DNA of 64,000 bases, taken from the NCBI RefSeq assembly GCF_000273745.1, contig NZ_AKVZ01000020.1, positions 1 through 64,000 of the forward strand, read 5' to 3'. The notes below the pieces were generated by a model, which made no database searches, was not told the DNA's origin, and was given only the letters and a program-made list of their open reading frames with translations. The position numbers and the translations under genes are program-made. This DNA comes from Rickettsia australis str. Phillips (GTDB lineage: Bacteria; Pseudomonadota; Alphaproteobacteria; Rickettsiales; Rickettsiaceae). Shown here piece after piece: positions 30,171 to 39,749 of this stretch (position 1 is its first letter; the number at the start of each line of letters is the position of its first letter).

Positions 30171-31460
30171 ATGCTAATGCCGCATTTTCCGGTGCCGACC
30201 TGGAAAAATAATATTAAATATAATCTTGAAAATATAGCAAGACTTTTAAAAGCCTTAGGTAACCCTCATTTAAGGCTTCCTCCCGTCATACATATAGCAG
30301 GTACAAACGGTAAAGGTTCAAGCAGTGCTATGCTTAAAAGCATCTTTACGCTTGCAGGTTATAAGGTACATTGCTATACATCTCCTCATTTATTCGAATT
30401 TAATGAACGAATCGTAGTAGCAGGTGAGAAAATCTCGGATAATGAATTATGGCAGGTTTGTGAGGGGGTAAGGGTAGCAAGCGAAAAATTTAATATCGAA
30501 CCTAGCTTCTTTGAAGGTACTACGGCAGCAGCATTTGTAGCATTTGAGAAAACAAGAGCCGATATATTAATTTTAGAGACAGGACTAGGCGGTCGGTTAG
30601 ACGCAACAAATATAGTAGAACGACCGTTAATTACTTTAATTACACCTATTTCATATGATCATATGAATGTACTTGGGTCAACATTACCCCTAATAGCAGT
30701 TGAGAAATCCGGTATTATGAAATCTTGCGTTCCTTGCGTTATAAGTATACAAGCTTTAGAAGTTTATGAAACATTATTTGCAAAAGCCGAAGAGCTAGAT
30801 GTACCTACTTTTTGTTATGAATATGATTTCGGTATTAAAAAGGCGGAGAATGGGTTTATTTATTCATCACGAAATTTTAGTTATGAATTTCCAACTCCTT
30901 CCCTACTTGGTGATCATCAATTAATAAATGCTGCAAGCGTTATTGCTTTAATAAGTTTGATAAATAAACAATTTAATATTAGCAACGAAATTATCTCTAA
31001 AGGACTGAAAAATACTATTTGGCGGGCTAGAATCGAAAAAATAGAACCGACAAAATATTCTAGATTAATAGGTGATAATGTTCAAATTTGGGTAGACACA
31101 GCTCATAATAATAGTGGGGCTCAAGTTTTGACAAATTGGATTCGTGATAACTTAAAATCACCGATATATTTAATACTCGGTATGACTAAAAATAGGAATA
31201 TCGAGGAGTTTTGCTCCTACTTTAAGGGTTTGACAATTAAAGGTTACGGTGTTAAAGTTTTATCCGAACCGCTAAGCCATAGTGCAGAAACAATAAATTT
31301 GGAAGGCAGAAAGAGCGGTATTGATTTTAGCGAAAGCGATTCACTCGAAGAAGCGATTAGTGATATAAAGAAGATAAACGGTGATAATAAAGCAAATATT
31401 ATAATAACCGGATCGCTTTATCTAGCTTCCGATTTTTATAAATTGCTGTCTACTCGATGA
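30171..31460 (+). CDS. folC: Folylpolyglutamate synthase/dihydrofolate synthase FolC
   Basis: Adds glutamate to dihydropteroate or folates using ATP. The Mur-ligase-type P-loop HIAGTNGKGSSSAML is near residue 43, LETGLGGRLDATN and SYDHMNVLGSTLPLIAVEKSGI lie in the centre, and a C-terminal domain starts near residue 290 (WVDTAHNNSGA). 429 residues is standard. The start may be the second ATG two codons in. No other folate gene is in this window. Confidence 0.93.
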   Translation: MLMPHFPVPTWKNNIKYNLENIARLLKALGNPHLRLPPVIHIAGTNGKGSSSAMLKSIFTLAGYKVHCYTSPHLFEFNERIVVAGEKISDNELWQVCEGVRVASEKFNIEPSFFEGTTAAAFVAFEKTRADILILETGLGGRLDATNIVERPLITLITPISYDHMNVLGSTLPLIAVEKSGIMKSCVPCVISIQALEVYETLFAKAEELDVPTFCYEYDFGIKKAENGFIYSSRNFSYEFPTPSLLGDHQLINAASVIALISLINKQFNISNEIISKGLKNTIWRARIEKIEPTKYSRLIGDNVQIWVDTAHNNSGAQVLTNWIRDNLKSPIYLILGMTKNRNIEEFCSYFKGLTIKGYGVKVLSEPLSHSAETINLEGRKSGIDFSESDSLEEAISDIKKINGDNKANIIITGSLYLASDFYKLLSTR

Positions 31461-31619
31461 ACTTTAAAAATTGGCTACGTCGTTCTACAAGAACGAGGGT
31501 GCTCACCGATTATTATACGCTCCGCTCCTCGTCTTGTGAACTCCTTGCTCTTTTTAGAGTTGAGCTTCGTATACCCAGCAACAACAACAAACCTAAAACC
31601 CTATCTAGGAGAAAATAAC

Positions 31620-32249
31620 ATGACCTATTGCAACAAATCTAATCAAACCTCATATCCTTTTATCTTACCTGATTTACCTTATGACAAAGAGAGTTTTAAA
31701 CCACATTTTACTCCTGAGACTTTTGATTATCATCATGGTAAACATCATAATGCTTATGTACAAAATCTAAATAACTTACTCAAAGATAAAGAAGAATTAC
31801 AAAAAAAAGATTTAGAAGAAATAATAGACTGGTCATCTCAAAACTCAAATGCAGCTATTTTTAATAACGCAGCCCAAATATGGAATCATACCTTTTTTTG
31901 GCATTCAATAAAGCCGCAGGGCGGAGGTAAGCCAAGTGGTAAAATATTAGAACAAATTAATAAAGATTTCGGTAGTTTTAAAGGATTTTGCGCGCAGTTT
32001 AAGCAAGAAGCAGTGGGGCAGTTCGGTAGCGGCTGGGCATGGCTGGTATATCACGATAATAGGCTACAAGTTATAAAAACTGCTAATGCCGGCACACCTA
32101 TAGCAAACGGTATGAAGCCGCTTCTGGCATGTGATGTATGGGAACATGCTTATTATATTGATTATCGTAACAAACGACCTGATTATGTTGACATATTTAT
32201 TAAGCATATGATTAACTGGAAGTTTGTAGAAGATAACTTAATTAACTAA
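31620..32249 (+). CDS. sodB: Iron superoxide dismutase
   Basis: Converts superoxide to peroxide and oxygen. Metal ligands are in place: [10 protein letters not shown] (first histidine), NHTFFWHSI (second), and [13 protein letters not shown] (aspartate and histidine). Residues at FGSGWAWLV agree with the Fe form. I take the ATG at 31620, which has AGGAGAAA upstream; the in-frame extension to 31536 has no such site. 209 residues. Confidence 0.95.
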   Translation: MTYCNKSNQTSYPFILPDLPYDKESFKPHFTPETFDYHHGKHHNAYVQNLNNLLKDKEELQKKDLEEIIDWSSQNSNAAIFNNAAQIWNHTFFWHSIKPQGGGKPSGKILEQINKDFGSFKGFCAQFKQEAVGQFGSGWAWLVYHDNRLQVIKTANAGTPIANGMKPLLACDVWEHAYYIDYRNKRPDYVDIFIKHMINWKFVEDNLIN

Positions 32250-32253
32250 AATT

Positions 32254-33908
32254 ATGAATTTAGAGGATATTAAACAGGCTCAAGAAACTCCTATCGAATA
32301 TATAGCCTTTAGTGGAGGTGGAGCTAAGGTAGCAATATATCCCGGAGCTTATGAGGCAGCAAAAAAGCCGGTATTTTAGATAATGTCAAGGCGGTAGCAG
32401 GGTGTTCTTCTGCCGGTGCTATAACTGCAGTGGTAGCTCTTGGAACACCGCCTGAGCGATTTGAAGAAATTTCTAAAAATACAAATCTGCAAACTTTGCT
32501 TGGGAAAAAAGGATTTTCTGCGGGTATAGTACAGTTAAATAAAGACGGTAAACCTTTATATGATCTATTAGAAATTGTTATTAAAGAAAATATAGGAAAT
32601 TTTTTACAGAGATCAGATATAGTAAATGTTAAAGATGATAAAGCTCTTGATGAATTAAGAGAACGATACAACCACAAAGACGGTAAAATATATTTTAAGG
32701 ATATAGCGTTACTGCGAAAATACGATCCAGTGCAGTATAAGGATTGAGTAATTACAGCAATGCAGCAAGAGACAAGTGCACTAACTATTTTCAAGAGTTT
32801 GATACACCAAATATTGAAATTGCTTTAGCTTGCCGTGCTTCTGCTTCTATACCCCTTGTTTAAGCCGGTAGAAATTGACAGTAAAAAATATGTCGACGGT
32901 GGATATAGAGATAATATACCGACCAAATATTTTAAAGACAATGAACCGGAATTTGATACAAAAGAAGTAACTGATAATATGGAGGAAATTACCTTAGCTA
33001 AAAAGCAAGGTAGAACTCTAGCTATGGCTTTTGGCACAGGTATGGAAGCTGATGCAAATATTGCTATATATAGTGCAAAAAAATTTGAAAGCCCAAGTGA
33101 TATCGTAAAGTTTTTAGCTGATGTATTATTTAAGACTCTTGCAAAAGTAGGAGGAAAATTTAAATATACCGAAACTCTAAGAGAAACTAATGAGCAGTTA
33201 CGTGAAAATGCTTTAAACACTATTGTTTTAGATACTGCCGGAATAGATACTTTGGATTTCAAAGATGCACAAAAATATTCTGATTATTTGCATATTAAAG
33301 GATATTGTCAAACTAGAGAACATTTGAATAATCATGACCTTGGCAAAGAAGCAGATAAAACATTTGACCATCAAAAATTTCTACTAAATGTTTATGAAGT
33401 TTATGATAATAAAAATCTACATAAAACTTTTGGAACCAAATTATTAGAAATGTTTATTCCGTCAAAAGAAAATAATACTTCTAAATGGTAAGAAGGAGTT
33501 ATTGAAAATCATGATGATAAAGCAAAAATGTTATTATCATTTTGTAAAACCGGAGCATTAAACGAAAAAGAATTAAATGAAAAGCTTAAAGAATATGTAA
33601 TTATTGCTGCAACTAGTCGTAATAATACACTAACAACCGATACAAACTCATTGAAAGCTTTGCTGCATACCTTAAACGATCCAGCTGCTTCAAGTAAAAT
33701 AAAAAATGGTTTTATTGAAGTACTTGGAATAGATAAAAATAAAGATGTACTATTTGATAAAACTAAAACCTTTGATGAAAATATTGCTAAGTTTAAATTT
33801 ACTAAACAAGATTTAGAAAGCTTTATAACTAAAAGTAAAAGCGAAGCACCAAAAATTCAAAGCAAACATAGTAATACTGTGGCTAGAAGTAATGCAAGTA
33901 GGGGATAA
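32254..33908 (+). pseudogene. Patatin-like phospholipase, decayed
   Basis: Phospholipase A2-type patatin proteins help rickettsiae leave the phagosome. Readable motifs are FSGGGAKVAIYPGAYEA (oxyanion loop), AGCSSAGAITAV (the GxSxG serine) and KKYVDGGYRDNIPTKYF (the DGG aspartate). Frames change near 32360 and 32745 and again near 32860, and there is a TAA at 33489-33491, with coding similarity resuming afterwards. At least four lesions make it non-functional as a whole. Which paralogue it descends from is not certain. Confidence 0.88.
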
Positions 33909-33911
33909 TTA

Positions 33912-34031
33912 TTGTCATTGCAAGGAGCGAAGCGACGTAGCAATCCAGACAAAATAATAAAAAATTCTGTAAATCAGAATTTTTAACTGGATTGCTTCGT
34001 CGAATTACTGTGTAATTCTTCTCGCAATGAC
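33912..34031. repeat. Type B palindromic repeat
   Basis: GTCATTGCAAGGAGCGAAGC ... AAAATTCTGTAAATCAG ... TTCTCGCAATGAC. The birA frame is open back into the right arm, giving false upstream starts. Confidence 0.87.
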
Positions 34032-34083
34032 TGAAAATCAGTCTACGCAACAATATCCGCTCGCAATGACGATTACTAAAAAA

Positions 34084-34914
34084 ATGAACATCGGTAAATT
34101 TAAACTAATTGTTTTTGATAAACTAGACAGTACAAGCTCTGAGGCTATGAGAATTGCTAAGAATTCTAAAGTTGATTCAAACTATGCAGTACTAGCCAAA
34201 TCTCAAACTAGCGGACGTGGTAGAAACGGCAAAAACTGGCAGTCTAGGTCGGGTAACTTACATGTAAGTTTACTAATAAAGCCTGATAAAGAGCTAGAAT
34301 TATTACCGCAATTATCTTTTGTTACAGCACTTGCCGTTTATGATTGTATGTCATCCCGTGGCTTGACCACGGGATCCAGTAAACCAACAACCAATGATGC
34401 TGTAAGCTGTTTTCTGGATCCCGTGGTCAAGCTACAGGATGGCATTATACAACTAAAATGGCCTAACGATGTTCTCGTGAACGGTCGGAAAATTGCCGGT
34501 ATACTTCTTGAATCTGTTAAAATAGAAAATAATTATTACCTTATTATCGGTATCGGTATTAATATTACCTATCACCCTGATAATATAGACCAGCCTACTA
34601 CTAGCTTAATAAGCGAAAACCTACCGCCTATAGAGCTGCAAGCTTTACTTGAAAAATTAATAGAGAATTTTGAAAAATATTATCAAATCTGGCATAATAA
34701 CGGTTTTTCTTTTATTAGAAAAAAATGGTTAGAACATGCTTATAAGTTACATGAAAATATTAGCGTCAAACATCAAAATGATATAATAACCGGTCTTTTT
34801 AAAGATATCGATAATACTGGTAGAATAATATTGCAACTACCTTCCAAAAAAATACTCTCTTTTTCCACTGCCGAACTTTTTTTTAGTAAAAAAATTACTA
34901 AATTTAAATTGTAG
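34084..34914 (+). CDS. birA: Biotin-[acetyl-CoA-carboxylase] ligase BirA (ligase only)
   Basis: Attaches biotin to carrier proteins via biotinyl-AMP. The catalytic core has KSQTSGRGRNGKNWQSRSGNLHVSLL near residue 40 and LKWPNDVLVNGRKIAGIL. There is no N-terminal DNA-binding domain, so it is not a BirA-type repressor. A type C palindrome at 34348-34446 inserts about 33 residues just before the LKWPND motif, so the protein (276 residues from the ATG at 34084) is longer than usual for the short form. The earlier ATG at 34027 lies in repeat sequence. Confidence 0.9.
   Translation: MNIGKFKLIVFDKLDSTSSEAMRIAKNSKVDSNYAVLAKSQTSGRGRNGKNWQSRSGNLHVSLLIKPDKELELLPQLSFVTALAVYDCMSSRGLTTGSSKPTTNDAVSCFLDPVVKLQDGIIQLKWPNDVLVNGRKIAGILLESVKIENNYYLIIGIGINITYHPDNIDQPTTSLISENLPPIELQALLEKLIENFEKYYQIWHNNGFSFIRKKWLEHAYKLHENISVKHQNDIITGLFKDIDNTGRIILQLPSKKILSFSTAELFFSKKITKFKL
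34348..34446. repeat. Type C palindromic repeat inside birA
   Basis: ATGTCATCCCGTGGCTTGAC, a middle of about 50 bases, then GGATCCCGTGGTCAAGCTAC. It is 99 bases, a multiple of three, and is translated in frame without stops. Confidence 0.88.
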
Positions 34915-34968
34915 ATTTAATTTTTGTTAACCTCTACTTAAGCTCTAATTTAACAAGGTGATCAATAT

Positions 34969-35292
34969 ATGCCCCAAGAGAACAGCGCTCCAAGTTATGC
35001 GTCTCAGGCATTTTTAACAAATGCATATGAGCAATTAAAGAAATTTAAAAGTCTTTCTCACAATAATATTTGTACTTTAACACAAAATTTCTTAAAAATT
35101 GTAAAAACTTTTAAATGCGTGTTATTTACCGGTAATAATAAGGCATTTAAAGGTTTAATAGAACTATATGACGAAGCAATAAAAAAAATACCTTAGTATG
35201 AACTTCAAAATACAAATATAACACGATTTAGAGATATTATGGTCTTAATCGGAAGAGAATTTGAGAATGAAAAATGTATAAATACCTCTTAA
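34969..35292 (+). pseudogene. Short gene with an internal stop, unrecognised
   Basis: Starts at ATG 34969 with AAGGTG ten bases upstream. It codes for a helical 75-residue protein ending at TAG 35194-35196, and the same frame runs on for 31 more codons to 35292 (RFRDIMVLIGREFENEKC), so a nonsense mutation is likely. It sits at the head of the GTA-like remnant but has no recognisable phage motif. Confidence 0.45.
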
Positions 35293-35300
35293 TAGCCTGC

Positions 35301-35840
35301 CATGATCATCATAATGATATCCTTGTTAAATGAGCTGTTGCAAATGCTTCTCACCATAAAACGTAAAATTTCTTTGGCAACATGATAGTAAAAAACGTAT
35401 AGGGATTATCACGCACCTTGCCGAAGATGATCACGGTTTAAAAATGGAAGCGGTGATAAATAATAAAGTCAAAGCAGGAGTAGAAGCGATAGAGCTAATA
35501 AAGCAATGAGCAATAGATGGATTATCTATAGGCTTGTATATAAAAAACTTGGTTTATAATGATGCAAGACAGAGAATAATTACCGAAGCAGAGCTTTTAG
35601 AGATAAGCATTGTTACTTTTCCTGCTAATCAGAATACTAAAATCTTATATATTACTAAAAATCAAGGTGTAGAATATAACAATAAAATCAATGAATTAGA
35701 AGAAAAATTCTATAATATGCAAAATATTTTAGAAAGACCAAATAGTATAAATATAGAGGAACAAGAACAAAAGACGGCTGTCATTAATGATGTGCGTAAA
35801 GGCGAAGATAATGGGCTTATGCAAAAGTCATCTCTGAATA
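35301..35840 (+). pseudogene. Prohead protease (GTA g4-like), decayed
   Basis: HK97-type capsid maturation protease. Readable parts are VKFLWQHDSKKRIGIITHLAEDD, the region KAGVEAIELIKQ-stop-AIDGLSIGLYIKNL, and LLEISIVTFPANQN, which follow the family order (LWQHD, EDDRGL, LSIGF, EVSLVTFP). There is a TGA at about 35507, another near 35331, and a frameshift between 35310 and 35363. The frame then continues without stop into the start of the capsid gene region. Confidence 0.82.
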
Positions 35841-36668
35841 GTAGAAGCAGGTGGTGTTTTAATATTACAGACTTTATACAACAGTATCATTAACGAAATA
35901 AATACTAAATCATCAATGAGGCAGTTAGCTTCGATTGAAACGATCTCTACAAATACACTTGATATAATAAGCGAGGATGGCAAATTTAGCAGTGGCTGGA
36001 TTGGTGAGGTAGAAGCACAAGAGGAAACCCCTGCAGCAAAGTTAAAGCAGCAGCGTATTTTTGTTCATGAGCTGGCACAGCCGAAAGCTAGCCAAGCACT
36101 ACTTGATGATGCGACTATTAGGGTTGAAAATTTGTTAGGTGCAAGATTGCATGATAGTTTCGTTAAAATGGAAAATAATGCGTTTATAAACGGTGACGGT
36201 ATAAAAAAACCTAGAGGTATTTTATCGCCTGAACATGATAAAATCGAGAAAGTTAAGATGGGTAATAAAATTATCACCGATGGGCTGCTTGATTTTATCA
36301 ACGCACTTAAGGAAGAATATTTAGCAAATGCAACTTTGCTAATGAATCGTATTACCTTATCGAAAATACAGCAGCTTAAAGATCATCAAGGTCGTTTTAT
36401 TTGGCAACAATCTTTATCGGATTCCTTTAAACAAACTATATTTGGAGTACCGGTAATTTGTAGCTCCGATATGCCTCCTATAGATAAACAGGGAAATGCT
36501 ATAGCGGTATGTGACTTTAAAGCAGGTTATAAAATAGTAGATAGAAGCGATATTAATATCATGCGTGATCCTTATACAGAAAAGCCTTTTGTGAAATTTT
36601 ATGCAGTGACGAGAGTAAGGGGCGATGTTGTTAACCCAGACGCTATTAAAGTTGGGGTTTTTAATTAG
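35840..36668 (+). pseudogene. HK97-fold major capsid protein (GTA g5-like), 5' frameshift
   Basis: Main shell protein of a GTA or phage head. The open part starts at 35916 (250 residues) with SIETISTNTLDII, GWIGEVEAQEETPAAKLKQQRI, DDATIRVENLLGARLHDSFVKMENNAFINGDG and PRGIL, typical of the family. The preceding segment EAGGVLILQTLYNSIINEIN is in the same frame back to about 35840, where a shift joins it to the protease frame. Only the N-arm is damaged; the rest is long and intact. Confidence 0.88.
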
Positions 36669-37000
36669 ATACTGTGTCATCCCGCGACTTGATCGCGGGA
36701 TCTATAAAAAATTTAAAGACCAAGAAAATGACTTAGCGGCAGATGATTATTCGATTGAGCAAAATCTTTTAACTCTAAATAAAGCATTAAGTAATGCAGA
36801 GCTGACGGTAGAATATATAAGCGGTTACGATAAAAACAATATTCCGCACGCTATAAAACACGGGATTATCTTACATATTGCCGAGATGTATGATAGTCAA
36901 GCTACAAATTGTATAGGGCTTTCCAAAGAGGTAAAAATTTATATTTGCCTTATCGCAATATACAAATTTAGGAAATACGGTTCTTATAACTGTGTAGATA
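36669..37000 (+). pseudogene. Head-tail connector (GTA g6-like), damaged at both ends
   Basis: The frame 36625-37053 carries EQNLLTLNKALSNAELTVEYISGYD and IPHAIKHGIILHIAEMYDSQA, the gp6-like connector pattern. Its natural C-terminus NLYLPYRNIQI-stop is visible one frame over at about 36937-36973, so a one-base slip near 36935 lengthened it into a repeat. Its N-terminus is fused to a half type C repeat (VIPRLDRGIYKK). Confidence 0.72.
36671..36704. repeat. Half type C repeat at the connector start
   Basis: TGTCATCCCGCGACTTGATC GCGGGATCT directly after the capsid stop, replacing the original start of the connector gene. Confidence 0.7.
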
Positions 37001-37006
37001 CGAAGT

Positions 37007-37126
37007 CGTCATTGCAAGGAGCTGTAGGCGACGCGGCAATCCAACAAAAATAGTAAAAAATTCTGTAAATCAGAATTTTTTACTGGATTGCTTCGTCAAA
37101 ACTTACAGTTTTTCCTCGCAATGACG
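37007..37126. repeat. Type B palindromic repeat
   Basis: CGTCATTGCAAGGAGCTG ... AAAATTCTGTAAATCAG ... TTCCTCGCAATGACGG. Confidence 0.87.
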
Positions 37127-37149
37127 GAAATTATTTAAAAGGTAAACAC

Positions 37150-37627
37150 ATGCAAAAAAACAGTCGTGAAAAATTTTCAGCATCAAATTAAGTTTTTAGA
37201 AAATATCGCAGGAGAGGGGATGGAGGAAGATAGATGGGTAGAGAAATTAATAAGCTATGCCGAAATTAAGCCGTTATGCGATAGTAAATTCCTTGCTCTA
37301 AAAAATATAAGCTTCGGACATATAATAACGGAAGGGTATTTTCTATTTAAAATAAGATTTATTCAAAATATCACTACTAAAATGCGTATTTTATTTAAAG
37401 AACGGGAATTTGAAATATGGATTTTTACTAATGATAAAAATCGTAATATTGCTCTAAGCCTTGCTAGTAAAATAAGCGATAAAATAGAACATCACTCATT
37501 TAAAAATGTTGCAGGGATAAAAGCAAATAAAATAGAGTTGCAAGCTAGCAAAGATTTAGTCAATACAAAACTGGTAATGAATTATCAGGCGTTGTTGAAA
37601 AGCCCTCTGTGTCATCTAGTAGCGTGA
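37150..37627 (+). pseudogene. Head closure (g7-like) joined to tail completion (g8-like) remnant
   Basis: An ATG at 37150 is out of frame with the main body at 37166. The first half, FQHQIKFLENIAGEG...YAEIKPLCDSKFLALKN...KMRILFKEREFEIW, fits the SPP1 gp16-type head closure family. The second half, NIALSLASKISDKIEHHSF...VMNYQALLKSP, looks like the C-terminal half of a DUF3168 tail-completion protein. The two are adjacent genes in GTAs, so a deletion probably fused them. The tail of the frame runs into a half repeat. Confidence 0.6.
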
Positions 37628-37657
37628 CAGGTGTTGTCTGTATGGATATCCAAGTCG

Positions 37658-37768
37658 TCATTGCGAGCGACCTTTGGTCGTGCGGCAATCCAAAAAAACT
37701 TGTAAAAAATTTGGACAAGCTTAGTAAAAATATTAATGTCATTCCTGCGAAAGCAGGAATCCAGTAAA
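37658..37768. repeat. Half type B and half type A repeats
   Basis: GTCATTGCGAGCGACCTTTG (type B left arm with GGCAATCC) at 37658, then GTCATTCCTGCGAAAGCAGG AATCCAGT (type A left arm) at 37737. They occupy the place where GTA genes g9 to g11 would be. Confidence 0.7.
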
Positions 37769-37794
37769 ACACACATGTAATTTTAGGTATCTTA

Positions 37795-38383
37795 TGAATT
37801 TTCACGATATACGCATGCCGGAATTTGTTGAAAGTTTTGCGGTCGGAAAAATGGAATTGTCTACATGCTATCACTAAATCAGGTAGAGAAGCAAGACATT
37901 TAGACTGCAACTATGGCTGTCAGAAATATTTAATCAAAAATGCAAAGTTAAGCAGTACTGAATTTGAGCAATTTAATAGCTTCTTTAAAGCAAGACAAGG
38001 CAGTAATTTTGCTTTTAGATTGAGGGATTATGGCGATTATAAAGTAACTAACGGAATGATCGCTAGAGGTGACGGCAATTTAAATAAATTTCAGCTAAGG
38101 AAGATATATAGCGATGCTATTGCTCCTTATGAACGAGTAATTACTAAACCGGTTAATAATAGTGTAGTTCCGTATATTAATAACGCAAGGACTATATGGG
38201 TATAGTCGATTATAATGACGGCAATATAACCTTACCGAAGCCTTTAGGACAAAATACAACTTTAACTGCTGATTTTATTTTTGACGTAGCAGTGAGATTT
38301 AGTATAGATAGTTTTGAATATTCTTATTGTAATGACGGTTCTATAGAATTATCAAACATAGAGTTGATGGAGGTAATTATATG
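37795..38383 (+). pseudogene. GTA g12-like DUF2460 protein, two frameshifts
   Basis: Distal tail protein family TIGR02217. From ATG 37795 the frame breaks after about 20 codons; it continues as ITKSGREARHLDCNYGCQKY, FEQFNSFFKARQGSNFAFRLRDYGDYKV, ARGDGNLNKFQLRKIY and PYERVITKPV to 38205. It then shifts again to GIVDYNDGNITLPKPLGQN and FIFDVAVRFSIDSFEY, ending near 38383. The domain order matches the full family of about 200 residues. Confidence 0.85.
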
Positions 38384-39159
38384 AGTATTGCCATTGAAGA
38401 AGTAATAACAAAGCTCTCTAATTTTGTTTATTGTTTTCAAATTAAGTTAGCTAGCGGTGAGGCATTAAACTTAACAAATAGTAATCATGCTATAAAAAGT
38501 GAAGAGAGAGTTTTTTCACCGAATTCCGGTTTAGATGTCAAAGAAGCGGAATTTAACGATTCTGCACAGAATCATATAATTTTGGAAGGTATTTTTGAAA
38601 AAAACGGCATTATGACGACAATGGATTTAAATAATTCTATTGTTAAAATAATAATATATACTGACAAGCTTTTTGAGCATTTCGTTACATATTATTGCAC
38701 TTTATATACACAATATGATTTAAACTTTAAAATATATTTAAAACCTGAAACGGTAAAATATAATCAGACTATAATTAACCAATATAGCAAAATATGTAAA
38801 GCAGTTTTTGGAAATAGTAAATGCCAAATAGATAAAGCTTTATATAGCGGCATATATAAGGTTAAAGAAATGCTCAAGGAAAGTTTAAGAATACTAGATT
38901 TAGATAAAGAAAACTGCTATTATAACGGCGGTCAAATTATATTCGGCAAAAATCATTTTAGCAATAAAGTTCTAAGCAATTTCAGTGATGATTATATTAG
39001 AAGATATTATACCAAATTATGCTAAAGATACCGAGGAAGTAAAAATTATTGCCGGATGTGATAAAAATTTTATAAGCTGTTGCAATAAATTTAATAATGC
39101 TATAAATTTTAGGGGCAAACCACTAATACCAAAAAAAGATTTTATAAATTTAGTATAAT
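38381..39159 (+). pseudogene. GTA g13-like DUF2163 protein, 3' frameshift
   Basis: Baseplate-hub family TIGR02218. The frame 38381-39025 begins MSIAIEEVITKLSNFVYCFQI and overlaps the g12 end. Near 38995 a shift separates the C-terminus, which is readable as EVKIIAGCDKNFISCCNKFNNAINFRG and ends at 39157-39159. The cysteine pattern GCDK-x-F-x3-C and NFRG is the family signature, probably an Fe-S or zinc site. Only the last 55 residues are out of frame. Confidence 0.85.
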
Positions 39160-39161
39160 CA

Positions 39162-39335
39162 ATGAAACAAAGCTTTATAAAACTAGTATATGCAGAGCTA
39201 AAGAATATAATAAATATGAAAAGCGCCAAACAACAGCAAAAAAAAGAAATGCAATTAATTGATTATTTTAAAATAGTTGAAAGTAATATATTATATACAT
39301 TTCAAAAAATAAAAAAGGAATATGAAAGAGACTAA
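39162..39335 (+). CDS. Small basic protein, unrecognised
   Basis: A 57-residue frame starting MKQSFIKLVYAELKNIINM, all helical and lysine-rich with a QQQKKEMQ segment. It begins 2 bases after the g13-like remnant stop and overlaps the next gene by 14 bases, so the pair is probably translationally coupled. Its size and its position just after the GTA genes suggest a phage-derived accessory protein, but there is no motif to prove it. Confidence 0.55.
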   Translation: MKQSFIKLVYAELKNIINMKSAKQQQKKEMQLIDYFKIVESNILYTFQKIKKEYERD

Positions 39336-39654
39336 ACGTTTTTTTAACAAAAATAATAGATTAAATAAAGGTTATGCTAAGACTTTGAGTATCAATGAGC
39401 CTGATAATAATTTTTACCGTAAAAAATTTGAACATATATTACCGCCAATTGATTTAATCAGTGAATATGAGAGTATTTATCCCGGTACTTTACAGGAATT
39501 AATGCATATGGCACAAAAAGAACAAGCTCATAAGCATGCTATAGATCTAAAAAACTTGAAAATACAGGAAAGAGTCGCTAAATTAACACGAATCTGTTTA
39601 TTAATATTTGGCATTTGCCTTGTAGTTTCAATTTTTTTAAAACTTTCTAAATAA
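39322..39654 (+). CDS. DUF2335-like small membrane protein
   Basis: 110 residues: a charged N-terminus, then EYESIYPGTLQELMHMAQKEQAHKHAID, which matches the PG-x6-MA-x-KEQ-x-H pattern of DUF2335, then a membrane helix at the C-terminus (ICLLIFGICLVVSIFL). Such proteins are usually found in prophages; function unknown. It is intact, unlike the neighbouring head-tail genes. Confidence 0.7.
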   Translation: MKETKRFFNKNNRLNKGYAKTLSINEPDNNFYRKKFEHILPPIDLISEYESIYPGTLQELMHMAQKEQAHKHAIDLKNLKIQERVAKLTRICLLIFGICLVVSIFLKLSK

Positions 39655-39749
39655 AATTAAAGATAAAATATTTTATTTACTTGTAATTTTAAATAAAATA
39701 AGTTAAATGCAATATATATTTATTTATAAACATAATACGGAGAAATTTT

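Noticed and set aside
35500..35512. Recoding (selenocysteine or read-through) at the TGA in the protease gene
   Set aside because: The gene has a second TGA and a frameshift, so simple decay is the better explanation.
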